A stretch of DNA of 59,299 nt from the NCBI GenBank assembly GCA_903919975.1, contig CAIXKE010000041.1, forward strand, positions 1 to 59,299, given 5' to 3'. The DNA comes from Akkermansiaceae bacterium. GTDB taxonomy: Bacteria > Verrucomicrobiota > Verrucomicrobiia > Verrucomicrobiales > Akkermansiaceae. Of the stretch, positions 16,423-23,951 are shown one piece after another. Under the pieces are notes generated by a model. The model was given only the letters and a program-made list of their open reading frames with translations, searched no databases and was not told where the DNA came from. Made by a program: the position numbers and the translations under genes. How positions within the stretch are numbered: the first letter of the stretch is position 1; each line of letters begins with the position of its first letter.

Positions 16423-17063
16423 GCTTCTGTCCTTTTTGCGGCCTGCGGCAAGACATTGATTTGCGCCAAATCCATTTCCGTGATCTCGGCCAGGATGCGT
16501 CCCTTCCCTGTCCGTCGTGTGAGTCGGCGCTCTCGGTCATCGAGATCGAAACCGAGCCACCAATGCGGGTCGAACGTTGCAACGGCTGCCACGGCATGTT
16601 TTTCAATCCCGGAAAACTTGAAGCGCTGCTCGACTCGCAGACTAATCCACTGGTCTGGCTCGACAAAGCGCAGATGAATCAGATTGGCGAGGATTTCGGC
16701 TTTAGCCATGAAGTCGTCTATCGAAAATACCCGATGTGTTCGGAGCGCATGAGCCATCTCAACTTCGCCGGCCACAGCGGCGTCATTCTCGACCGCTGCG
16801 GCACGCATGGTGTGTGGCTCGAATGCGGCGAATTGCGCCGACTCACCAAGTGGTGGCGCGCAGGCGGAAAATTGGTTTTCCAACAAAATGAGGCGGATAA
16901 AACCAAGCGACTCTATCAGACCAAAGCTCCCATCAAGGAAACCAACAACAGAGAGCCGGATCTATCGCGACCTATAATCTTCGGCGACGCCGGCAGCTCC
17001 TTCGACGCCTCCGTCGTCTTTGCCGTGGTAGTCGATACGATCGTTACCTGCATCACGGACTGA
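16419..17063 (+). CDS. TFIIB-type zinc-ribbon protein
   Basis: 214 aa. A CPFC pair opens the protein. The first TFIIB-like ribbon is CPSC (about residue 31) with CNGCHGMFFNPGKLEAL (about 55-71). The second is degenerate: YPMC (one Cys replaced by Tyr) with CGTHGVWLECGELRRL (about 127-142). Such zf-TFIIB proteins are small, widespread and of unknown function. The last residues (SVVFAVVVDTIVTC) are hydrophobic and run directly into a PIN-domain fragment in another frame (17074-17451). A gene junction or frameshift here cannot be excluded. Confidence 0.7.
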   Translation: MSFCPFCGLRQDIDLRQIHFRDLGQDASLPCPSCESALSVIEIETEPPMRVERCNGCHGMFFNPGKLEALLDSQTNPLVWLDKAQMNQIGEDFGFSHEVVYRKYPMCSERMSHLNFAGHSGVILDRCGTHGVWLECGELRRLTKWWRAGGKLVFQQNEADKTKRLYQTKAPIKETNNREPDLSRPIIFGDAGSSFDASVVFAVVVDTIVTCITD

Positions 17064-17073
17064 TGCCCATTAC

Positions 17074-17451
17074 TTGGATGAATCCGGTGCGGATGAAGTG
17101 GCAAGCTTACTTGCCCAAGGACCAAGCGTCGTGGCCCTTGCGGCCCCTTCTTGGGTCGAACTCAACACAAGACTACGCGAATTGGTGTCCGAAGTGGAAG
17201 CGCGGGAAAATGCCTTCCTGCAATACACCGTCAGCCTGACCACCCTCCTTCCCGTGGACGCCGAATCCTCCCTTTCCGCAATTCGTTTGCGCAATGCCGC
17301 GCCAGGCCGTTTACCCTTGGCCGATGCGCTCATCGCCAGAGTTGCGGTCGCCGCGGGTCTCATTCTCGTGCATCGCGACCCACGCTTCGACAGCATTCCC
17401 GGCATCAAAGTCCTCCGGCTCTCCAGCAAACACTCAGGCCGTTTTCTCTAG
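17074..17451 (+). pseudogene. PIN-domain (VapC-like) toxin lacking its N-terminus
   Basis: From LDESGADEVASLL onward this is a PIN domain. It has E in SWVELNTRL, D in LPLADALIA and D in VHRDPRFD, which are three of the four acidic residues. The first strand with the leading catalytic Asp is missing. The only in-frame start is a TTG at 17074. The preceding gene ends in VVVDTIVTCITD in a different frame, so a single-base slip near 17061 could restore an upstream Asp, though the spacing is a few residues longer than usual. No antitoxin gene precedes it. Most likely an inactive VapC. Confidence 0.6.
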
Positions 17452-17458
17452 AAATAGA

Positions 17459-17475
17459 TTGCAACTCTGATGCAA
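17459..17475. promoter_or_regulatory. Possible VapB operator
   Basis: An inverted repeat TTGCA-N7-TGCAA sits 20 bp before the vapB start. AbrB-type antitoxins usually repress their own operon through such sites. The arms are short, so chance is possible. Confidence 0.3.
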
Positions 17476-17495
17476 CAAGGTAAGATTTTCCCACC

Positions 17496-17732
17496 GTGAC
17501 CACTATTCTTTCTCAAAAAGGACAGATCGTCCTGCCCAGCGCCATACGGGAACAAATGCATCTTGAGCCGGGACAGGATTTTGAAGTCTTCATAGACGAT
17601 GAGGACACCATCACACTCCGTCGGATCAATCGCCCACCCAATCACGGTTTGGTGGATCATCTCCTCGCCTGTCCTTACCCATTCGAGATTCCTCCACGGG
17701 CCAAAGACTTTACAAACGCCCTTTCCTTGTGA
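17496..17732 (+). CDS. vapB: VapB antitoxin, AbrB/SpoVT-type
   Basis: 78 aa from a GTG. The first 48 residues are a swapped-hairpin AbrB DNA-binding domain (ILSQKGQIVLPSAIREQMHLEPG). The C-terminal tail (about 50-78, ending PPRAKDFTNALSL) is the expected toxin-wrapping segment. The stop overlaps the GTG start of the VapC gene (GTGA), the usual antitoxin-first arrangement. It should neutralise the adjacent PIN toxin and repress the operon. Confidence 0.85.
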   Translation: MTTILSQKGQIVLPSAIREQMHLEPGQDFEVFIDDEDTITLRRINRPPNHGLVDHLLACPYPFEIPPRAKDFTNALSL

Positions 17733-18145
17733 GCTACCTCGTGGACACCAATGTCTTCAGCGAACTCGCCAAGACCCAACCAGATGACCAGGTTATCAAG
17801 TGGCTGCGCGATCACGAGGCCGACCTCTACTTGAGCACCGTCACCATCGGCGAACTCCGCCGTGGCATCGAAGCCCTGCCTGCCGGAAAACGGAAAGCCG
17901 CCCTGCAATCCTGGTTGACAGGCCTCTGCAAACGGATGGAAGGCCGCATTCTCAGTTTCAATACCAGCACCGCCCATGTCTGGGGACAACTAATGGCCGC
18001 ATGGAACAAAAAAGGCACGACCGTCCCCTCACTCGATAGCCAACTCGCCGCCACCGCCCATCGCCACAACCTGACAATGGTGACACGAAACGTCTCGGAT
18101 TTCCAAAATACCGGGGTGAAGCACTACAATCCCTTTGCGCCTTAG
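17729..18145 (+). CDS. vapC: VapC toxin (PIN-domain ribonuclease)
   Basis: 138 aa from a GTG overlapping vapB. All PIN acidic positions are present: D in YLVDTNVFSEL, E in IGELRRGIEAL, D in PSLDSQLAATA, and a terminal VTRNVSDF motif. Family members cleave specific tRNAs or rRNA. The YLVDTNVFSEL start is typical of the FitB/VapC subgroup. The gene appears intact and probably functional with the upstream antitoxin. Confidence 0.9.
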   Translation: MSYLVDTNVFSELAKTQPDDQVIKWLRDHEADLYLSTVTIGELRRGIEALPAGKRKAALQSWLTGLCKRMEGRILSFNTSTAHVWGQLMAAWNKKGTTVPSLDSQLAATAHRHNLTMVTRNVSDFQNTGVKHYNPFAP

Positions 18146-18193
18146 CCGCTGGCTATCCGTCGCAAATAAGAGCAACTTTTTCTTTATTTGCCC

Positions 18194-18215
18194 CTTGCTA
18201 TACACGTATGACAAG
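18194..18215. promoter_or_regulatory. Operator-like palindrome upstream of relB
   Basis: The near-palindrome CTTG-N2-ATAC-N2-GTAT-N2-CAAG lies 14 bp before the relB start. Its size and position fit an autoregulatory site for the ribbon-helix-helix antitoxin. Function is inferred. Confidence 0.5.
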
Positions 18216-18229
18216 GCGAGACTGATCAC

Positions 18230-18436
18230 ATGCTTGCCATCAGACTACATCCCGATATCGAGAGCCGACTCGAACGTCTGGCCAAGAAGACCGGACGGAC
18301 CAAGACATTTTATGCACGCGAAGCAATTCTCGAGCACTTGGAAGACTTGGAGGACACCTATTTGGCTTCCCGGCGATTGGAAAGCCCGGCGAAAATCTAC
18401 TCAGCCGAGGAAGTGAAGCATGAACTGGGCCTATAA
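18230..18436 (+). CDS. relB: RelB-type ribbon-helix-helix antitoxin
   Basis: 68 aa. A ribbon strand (MLAIRLHPDIESRLERLA) and helix pair (TKTFYAREAILEHLEDLED) make an RHH DNA-binding domain. The tail with YSAEEVKHELGL is typical of DUF6290/RelB antitoxins. It overlaps the toxin ORF by 17 bp. It should bind RelE and repress its own promoter through the palindrome just upstream. Confidence 0.85.
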   Translation: MLAIRLHPDIESRLERLAKKTGRTKTFYAREAILEHLEDLEDTYLASRRLESPAKIYSAEEVKHELGL

Positions 18437-18686
18437 TTTTGATGAACGGGCATTCAAGGAATTGCGCAAGCTCGGCACTCAGGCGCAACGCGACATTATC
18501 TCCTACCTCGACGAAAGAGTTGCAGCTGAGGGTGATCCCCGCCGTTTCGGCAAAGGCCTCAAGGCGGACTTGGCTGGATTGTGGCGCTACCGAGTCGGCG
18601 ATTACCGCATCCTTTGCCAAATCAGGGATGGGGAGCTTCTAGTGCTGATAGTCGCTGTCGGACATCGCAGGGATGTTTACGAGTGA
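18420..18686 (+). CDS. relE: RelE/ParE-family toxin
   Basis: 88 aa with the RelE fold: FDERAFKELRKLGTQAQRDIISYL, then GLWRYRVGDYRILCQI and VLIVAVGHRRDVYE. The GLWRYRVGDYR and GHRRDVY motifs are those of the RelE mRNA-interferase group. It appears complete and is paired with the upstream RHH antitoxin. Confidence 0.88.
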   Translation: MNWAYNFDERAFKELRKLGTQAQRDIISYLDERVAAEGDPRRFGKGLKADLAGLWRYRVGDYRILCQIRDGELLVLIVAVGHRRDVYE

Positions 18687-18696
18687 GCCGAACACT

Positions 18697-18838
18697 CCGG
18701 ATGCAACAAAGCAAACGCCGCTGCACCCCGGAAAAACGGCGAAGGCTTGTAGCCGTTTTGGACAGGAGCGAACGCGACGTGCTCGATAGGAGTGCCACCG
18801 AGTCTTACGACCACCAGGAAGAAGCGATTGCAGGTTGA
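18697..18838 (+). pseudogene. Mosaic debris: HigA-like piece joined to a helicase N-terminal piece
   Basis: In one frame this region reads QQSKRRCTPEKRRRL, close to KQGKRRCTPEYDLRL of the intact HigA at 19201, and then [12 protein letters not shown], close to [14 protein letters not shown] of the helicase at 29542. The DNA matches too: a 20-nt stretch around 18714 is shared with about 19347, and CTACGACCACCAGGAAGA-like sequence with about 29643. Neither piece has its proper ends, so this is recombination debris. Confidence 0.65.
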
Positions 18839-18909
18839 GAGTTAAGAACGATTTCCCGATCAACATTTCTCCTTGAAATCATTATCAAATTCGGCAACGT
18901 TCACCGCAA

Positions 18910-19191
18910 GTGATCGAAAACTTCACCTGCAAGGATACCTCCAAAGTCTTTCATGGGGAATACTCCCGGAAATTCCCGGGCGATATTCAGCCACGGGCGC
19001 TCATGAGACTTCGTCAGCTTCACCGGATCATTGCCATCGACCAACTCCGCCAACCACCTTCCAACCGCCTCGAATCACTCTCTGGTAATCTCAAGGGATT
19101 CTGGAGCATCCGCATCAACCAACAATGGCGCATCGTCTTCCGCTGGAAAGACGGCACCGCTGCCGACGTGCAAATCACCGACTATCACTGA
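18910..19191 (+). CDS. higB: HigB-type toxin (RelE superfamily)
   Basis: 93 aa from a GTG. The protein begins IENFTCKDTSKVFHGEYSRKFP and ends GNLKGFWSIRINQQWRIVFRWKDGTAADVQITDYH, the hallmark of the HigB/host-killer group. Toxin-first order with the HigA antitoxin 9 bp downstream fits higBA loci. It probably cleaves translated mRNA at the ribosome. Confidence 0.9.
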   Translation: MIENFTCKDTSKVFHGEYSRKFPGDIQPRALMRLRQLHRIIAIDQLRQPPSNRLESLSGNLKGFWSIRINQQWRIVFRWKDGTAADVQITDYH

Positions 19192-19200
19192 GCCACCGCC

Positions 19201-19506
19201 ATGAAAAAGAAACCGCAACTCATCCCGCTGCTCAACTTCTTCGCCGAGACCCTCCGCGAAACGCTTGAGGAATCCGGCTTGTCCCAAGCGGAGGTCGCCC
19301 GCCGCTGCGGCATTCCCGCGCCCCACCTCACCCAGATGAAACAAGGCAAACGCCGCTGCACCCCCGAATATGATCTGCGCCTGAGCGCCTTCTTCGGCAT
19401 CACCCCCGGCCTGTGGATGAACCTCCAACTCGACTACGAATTCATGCGCGCCGACCGCGAAAAAGGCGAGGCCATCCGCAAGGAAGTGCAACCCTGCGCG
19501 GCGTGA
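19201..19506 (+). CDS. higA: HigA antitoxin (XRE-type)
   Basis: 101 aa. A helix-turn-helix is visible at about residues 20-70 (LEESGLSQAEVARRCGIPAPHLTQMKQGKRRCTPEYDLRLSAFFG in part), followed by PGLWMNLQLDYEFMRA, which is characteristic of HigA/VapI proteins. It represses higBA and neutralises HigB. A decayed copy of its middle lies at about 18711. It is convergent with the nuclease gene at 19543. Confidence 0.9.
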   Translation: MKKKPQLIPLLNFFAETLRETLEESGLSQAEVARRCGIPAPHLTQMKQGKRRCTPEYDLRLSAFFGITPGLWMNLQLDYEFMRADREKGEAIRKEVQPCAA

Positions 19507-19542
19507 AAGGCCGGGAATGTTAGGACAATAAAACCAATCACC

Positions 19543-21987
19543 TCACAAGCTCTTCATTGCTCGCAATAATTCCTTCAAACTGAGCACCCGAGGATACGAG
19601 GATTGCCTTCCAATAGAACCTTTTCGATAGGAGCGGCGGTTTTCAAATTCTCCGATTGCCGTCAGGAGCTCTGAATTATTCCAGCTCCGCCCAGCGAAAT
19701 CTGTATCTCGTTCAACCGCAAACACAGCGTAGATTTCTCCCTCGCCTCTGCCAGGGTAATCGGTGCTTTTAAGGTCGTTAGATGTGAAGATTTTGTATCC
19801 TGGAATCTTATCCTGTAGTTTGAAAATCGCGACCTCTCCCTTTTTCACGTAGGTATGCAGTAACACATGACGTGCCGTGGCGAATTCTGGTGGCACGTGC
19901 CAAGCTCCTTCCCTCTTCCCAAGACGGATGTTCGCAAAGCCCGTCTTCAGGGTCCACTCAAGTTGTGCTGGCGAATCATACCACGCCACGACCACATGAT
20001 GCTCTGCGGGTGGAAGCGCTCGATGGCTGTCGCTGAGTTCGCCAGTTTCAGGCCAACTCAACGAGCCATACCTCACAGGATTTTCTTTCAGCGTGTAAGA
20101 CTCCGCCGCATGGAATGTCGCCCGTTCCCGTGCCGTCGTCCGGTTGGATAGATGCTCGATCACCTGATCCAGAAACGTGGCCAAGTTGTCCAGGCCTGCG
20201 GCAGTTCCATCCTTGCGAGGACGGATCGCGAATGCACCCAAGCCCGGAAGCACCTCGTGAAAGCCCGTGAATTGCTCGTAACGCCTGACCTCGCCGGCAT
20301 CACCGGGATATAACACATAAGCACCCGCCGTGCGCCGTATGGCATCGCGGTAGGCGTGCATCTTGAGAAGATCGGCATACTTCGCGGAGCTGGGTTTACT
20401 GCCTGCCGATTCGGCACGGTCCTGAATTACCTCGTCGTCCGTGTCGCTGCCGAGCATCTCCGTCAGATTCTCCACCCGATACTTCGCATCGAAGTGCACA
20501 TGAACCATCGCGTCGCACGCCTCAGCCGAGACTCTGTCGAACTCCGCGGGCCAAATACTGATCGTATAATCCGGCTGCACGCCACGGGTCCAGCTTCCGC
20601 CGTTCTTATGGTTCTGGTCGCGGTTGAACTTCTTGTTGAAGTGAAACTCCGCATTCAATGGACGCCGGGTCTTCTCGGACCACACTCCGCCAATCGGCGT
20701 ATGTAGTTCGATGCCGCGCTCCAGTTTCAGGCGGGGCAATCCAGCATCCTTCTCCACCAGGATCGAGTGCAGCGCTTCCTTGCAGTCGAACTTCGAGCGG
20801 AACAGCGCCTCCAGTTGGAAAAACAACCAATACTCATACAATGTCGCCACATTCCTCGCGCCTCCCTGCCAGATTTCACGGCCTCCATCCCATGCGAGCT
20901 GCGCTCCCACATGAAACTGCAACCAGACATGAAGCAATTCCCGGTAGCCCGCCTTGCGTTGCAACACCGGGCTGCCTAGCGGTAAAAGCTCGGGGCGTGA
21001 AACATCGGGTAGAAAGCCGCGTCCTAGCAATGCATCCAGTCTCCCACGCAAGCGGGCGACGTCGCGCAACAACCTCGCATTGTTCGGTTTTGCCGCATCC
21101 ACCGGGTTCCTGCCCAGCATTCCCGCCACCTCCGCCAGGAAGTCGCGGAAATCCACCAGCACCATCTTGACGAACCGGTTCTCCGCCGTGTCGAGGAAGT
21201 CCGTGCGCTTGGAGACTTGAATCCGGGCTGGCAAGGACGTCAGCTTCGGATGGATTCCCCGCAAGGGATGATCCGCGTGCAAGGCGACACGATCACCCGT
21301 CTTGGAGATTTGTCGGGCGAAATCCTTGCCCGCTTTAAATGGATGGGAAATGGGTTGTTCCCGCCGCTCGTCTTCCATCAGGCGATGGGGATTCCGCAGC
21401 ACCTCGTCCACCGCTCCTCGAAAATTTGAGGATTCCAGCGTGTGGCGGAGAAACTCCAGTTGCTGCTCCAGCACCTCGGGATTTTTCTGCCACGCGGCGG
21501 AAAGCCGCAGGCGGGTGGGTGCCCGACTGTCCAGCAACAGGCCCGCACACTTTCCCGCGATGTGCTCCAGCATTCCCTGATAATGCTCCCGATAGTTCAG
21601 TTTCACCGACCGCACCTCCACCGCGCCTCTGGCCACCGGAGTGGAATCGTCTTCACGCACGACCGTCAGCGGCAGCACGCCGCATTGGTCGCCCGGCTCG
21701 ATGAAACCCTCGCCCGCTTCTGCCGGACTCCGCGAGATGGCGGGAGATTCCTCCAGGGCCAGGCCTTCGCCACCCACGATTTTATAAATATACCGACCGC
21801 GCTCACGCAGTTGCACCGGCTCTTCGCCGCGTGCCTCGGCCTCTGCATCCGGCCAGCGGATCAGGTCCGCCACTTCGCCGTCCCGACCGTTGGGTTTCCG
21901 AGTGCTCCAGATTTGAACCGTCGCGGTCACCCGCCCCTGCCCATCGTGGCAGGGCACTGAGAATGACGGCTGAACTTCCGCAGGCAT
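19543..21987 (-). CDS. DUF2357 / McrC-like PD-(D/E)XK nuclease
   Basis: 814 aa. An N-terminal beta-rich part (about 1-110) precedes a long helical DUF2357-type region (about 120-400) with FLDTAENRFVKMVLVDFRDFL and NVATLYEYWLFFQLEALF (E385). A restriction-endonuclease core follows, in which D473 of PDYTI and D500/K502 of HFDAKYR make a D...DAK active site. The C-terminal 250 residues have no motif I recognise. Proteins of this type act as the McrC-like nuclease partner of McrB-like AAA motors. The gene starts 3 bp after the AAA gene, so the two are surely co-translated. Cleavage of foreign DNA is inferred. Confidence 0.8.
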   Translation of the reverse strand: MPAEVQPSFSVPCHDGQGRVTATVQIWSTRKPNGRDGEVADLIRWPDAEAEARGEEPVQLRERGRYIYKIVGGEGLALEESPAISRSPAEAGEGFIEPGDQCGVLPLTVVREDDSTPVARGAVEVRSVKLNYREHYQGMLEHIAGKCAGLLLDSRAPTRLRLSAAWQKNPEVLEQQLEFLRHTLESSNFRGAVDEVLRNPHRLMEDERREQPISHPFKAGKDFARQISKTGDRVALHADHPLRGIHPKLTSLPARIQVSKRTDFLDTAENRFVKMVLVDFRDFLAEVAGMLGRNPVDAAKPNNARLLRDVARLRGRLDALLGRGFLPDVSRPELLPLGSPVLQRKAGYRELLHVWLQFHVGAQLAWDGGREIWQGGARNVATLYEYWLFFQLEALFRSKFDCKEALHSILVEKDAGLPRLKLERGIELHTPIGGVWSEKTRRPLNAEFHFNKKFNRDQNHKNGGSWTRGVQPDYTISIWPAEFDRVSAEACDAMVHVHFDAKYRVENLTEMLGSDTDDEVIQDRAESAGSKPSSAKYADLLKMHAYRDAIRRTAGAYVLYPGDAGEVRRYEQFTGFHEVLPGLGAFAIRPRKDGTAAGLDNLATFLDQVIEHLSNRTTARERATFHAAESYTLKENPVRYGSLSWPETGELSDSHRALPPAEHHVVVAWYDSPAQLEWTLKTGFANIRLGKREGAWHVPPEFATARHVLLHTYVKKGEVAIFKLQDKIPGYKIFTSNDLKSTDYPGRGEGEIYAVFAVERDTDFAGRSWNNSELLTAIGEFENRRSYRKGSIGRQSSYPRVLSLKELLRAMKSL

Positions 21988-21990
21988 GTA

Positions 21991-23358
21991 TCAGGCCTCG
22001 GAGAAGGTGACGAATTGATCCCGGATGAGCTTGCGATACATCCGCAGGATCTTGTCGAAGCTCAGCTTGTAACGAGCCGCCTCCAGAGGCTTTGCGGAGT
22101 TCTTCAATTTGAGCGACTCAAACACGGCTTCCGGGGAATACGTTTTTTCGTTCTCCGCCTTGCCCGCTTCCTTACAAAGTTTGAGAAACGCTTCCTGGTC
22201 CAACCCGGCGCGATCCGCACCGCAGGCGAAAGCCAGAGCCCACAGCAGCCCTTCCAGCTTGGTTCGGGAACCATGCAACTTCGGTAGTAACTTCTGCACG
22301 ATCACCGCATCCATGGCTTTGTTAAACCAATCGGTGCTTTCCTCTTCCTTGCCGGCGAGTATGCGATAGAAGTGCATGAAGCGTGCAGCCTCATTCGCGA
22401 CCCGGAAGCCAAACTCGGCGTTGTGTTCACCCAACAAATCAAAAAACAACAAGACCTCCTTGGCAAACAGCGCCGCGACGCCGGTTGGAACGGTCAGTTG
22501 TTTGGCGGACTCCGCCACAAATGCGGGGCCGAAAGTCGAATCGTAACGGCTGAACTCTTCAAGCTCCGGTGTTCTTGGCTTAGCCAGAAACTTGATCAGG
22601 TCATCGCGCTCAACCCTGAACTCGATGACGTTCGCCCGATCCAACACTTTAGGAGAAAACATATAAGTCGTTTCATCCACGTTCACCGTGCCGATGATGA
22701 AGAGATTGGAAGGCAGGCGGAAGACAGGATCGACGTCCGACCGCAATCCATCCCATTCCTTCGTGGCAATCTCCCGACGATAGAGTTCGCTTGGATCCCC
22801 GGATTCGATCATTGAAAGCAAATCGGCGAAATAACGTTCGACATGGGAAAGGTTCATCTCATCCAAAATGAGGAAATGAGGGATGCCATTATCTTCCGCC
22901 AGCATAGCCCGTTGAATCAGGTCCAAGGCGGGCCGGGTGACATAGCGTTTCGGATCAAGCCCGTCCGGATAGCCGAGCACCGCATCACTGCCGGTCCAGT
23001 CAGCACCCACGGGAATCACGACATGAACGTCCGATTCACCCTCTTCAGACGCAGGTGCAAGCCAGCGGGCGAAGGCCTGCGCCAGCTTGGTTTTCCCTGA
23101 GCCAGCAAGGCCGCTCAAAATTAAAAAGCGTTTGGAACCCAGAGCCGCTGCGAATCTCAGAAATAGTTCTTTCGCTACATGGAGACCCACGTCCTCACGA
23201 TCTGCCAGTTCAATGAAAGCGGCAACAAAATCAATCAACCCATCATTATCCGCGCCAGGTTGAATCTCTACTTGCTCAATTTTCTGAATTAGCTCGGTGG
23301 CAGACATTTGACGGGCCTTCTCCGCACCACGTTTAGGACTCATGGATAATTTATTCAT
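21991..23358 (-). CDS. McrB-like AAA+ ATPase
   Basis: 455 aa. Walker A is GLAGSGKT (residues 83-90), Walker B LILDEMN (163-169), followed by SHVERYFADLLSMIESG, and the sensor region is GTVNVDETTYMFSPKVLDRANVIEF (about 223-247). This is the MoxR/McrB clade. Classic GTP-using McrB has MNTADRS at the sensor; here it is VNVDETT, so ATP use is more likely (inference). The C-terminal third is helical. It overlaps the upstream 198-aa gene by ATGA and precedes the DUF2357 nuclease by 3 bp. It probably forms the hexameric motor of a restriction complex. Confidence 0.82.
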   Translation of the reverse strand: MNKLSMSPKRGAEKARQMSATELIQKIEQVEIQPGADNDGLIDFVAAFIELADREDVGLHVAKELFLRFAAALGSKRFLILSGLAGSGKTKLAQAFARWLAPASEEGESDVHVVIPVGADWTGSDAVLGYPDGLDPKRYVTRPALDLIQRAMLAEDNGIPHFLILDEMNLSHVERYFADLLSMIESGDPSELYRREIATKEWDGLRSDVDPVFRLPSNLFIIGTVNVDETTYMFSPKVLDRANVIEFRVERDDLIKFLAKPRTPELEEFSRYDSTFGPAFVAESAKQLTVPTGVAALFAKEVLLFFDLLGEHNAEFGFRVANEAARFMHFYRILAGKEEESTDWFNKAMDAVIVQKLLPKLHGSRTKLEGLLWALAFACGADRAGLDQEAFLKLCKEAGKAENEKTYSPEAVFESLKLKNSAKPLEAARYKLSFDKILRMYRKLIRDQFVTFSEA

Positions 23359-23951
23359 ACTGATTCAAGTAATTCGCCATTTAGAATGTCAGGGCGTTCC
23401 TCTGTAAAGAGTGTTTCAAAATCCGAATCTCTTTCTCCCTCCGGTGATTCGTAACCAAATTCGACCGCGAAAATCGAAACCACGTCCTCAATTGTGACTG
23501 TATCACCCACAAGGGGGAAATCACGATAGAGAAAAATGGCCAGATCAAAAACATTTAATGGAACGCTATACAAAAGGTGTTTAAGCGCCATTTTTGAATG
23601 ATTGCGTTTAAGCGAGTATCCACTTGATCCGACACTTACCACTTCATTAAAAGTGCTCCGAATAGAACTTTTGGCGTATGATCCTGCTACGTTGCTATTC
23701 AACCAAATATTATTTAGCGTCGGAGGCTTACTGATGAATGGCTTAATGTATGGATATCCAGCCGGGCATCCAGGAACGCGATAAAACTTCTCGAAAAATT
23801 CGGGGAAGCTCGGCTGAATATTTTTCGTATCTCCGTTTTCTGCGGAACGATACAGCAAGCAAAGATACCCCGCAAAGTGTTCGTGTGTTTTCCGCTGCCT
23901 TAGTCTTTCCAGGCATGAAGCAACCACTTCTTTTTTTACCAAATAACTCAT
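23355..23951 (-). CDS. Hypothetical protein embedded in the restriction block
   Basis: 198 aa with no motif I recognise. It begins SYLVKKEVVASCLERLRQRKTHEHFAGYLCLLYRSAE, continues with aromatic-rich segments (FEKFYRVPGCPAGYPYIKPF), and ends in an acidic tail (TLFTEERPDILNGELLESV). It is joined by 4-nt ATGA overlaps to the methyltransferase upstream and the AAA gene downstream, so it is a fixed member of the operon. Base composition is AT-richer than the AAA and nuclease genes. A DNA-recognition or specificity role, like the small extra subunits of BsuMI-type systems, is a guess. Confidence 0.7.
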   Translation of the reverse strand: MSYLVKKEVVASCLERLRQRKTHEHFAGYLCLLYRSAENGDTKNIQPSFPEFFEKFYRVPGCPAGYPYIKPFISKPPTLNNIWLNSNVAGSYAKSSIRSTFNEVVSVGSSGYSLKRNHSKMALKHLLYSVPLNVFDLAIFLYRDFPLVGDTVTIEDVVSIFAVEFGYESPEGERDSDFETLFTEERPDILNGELLESV

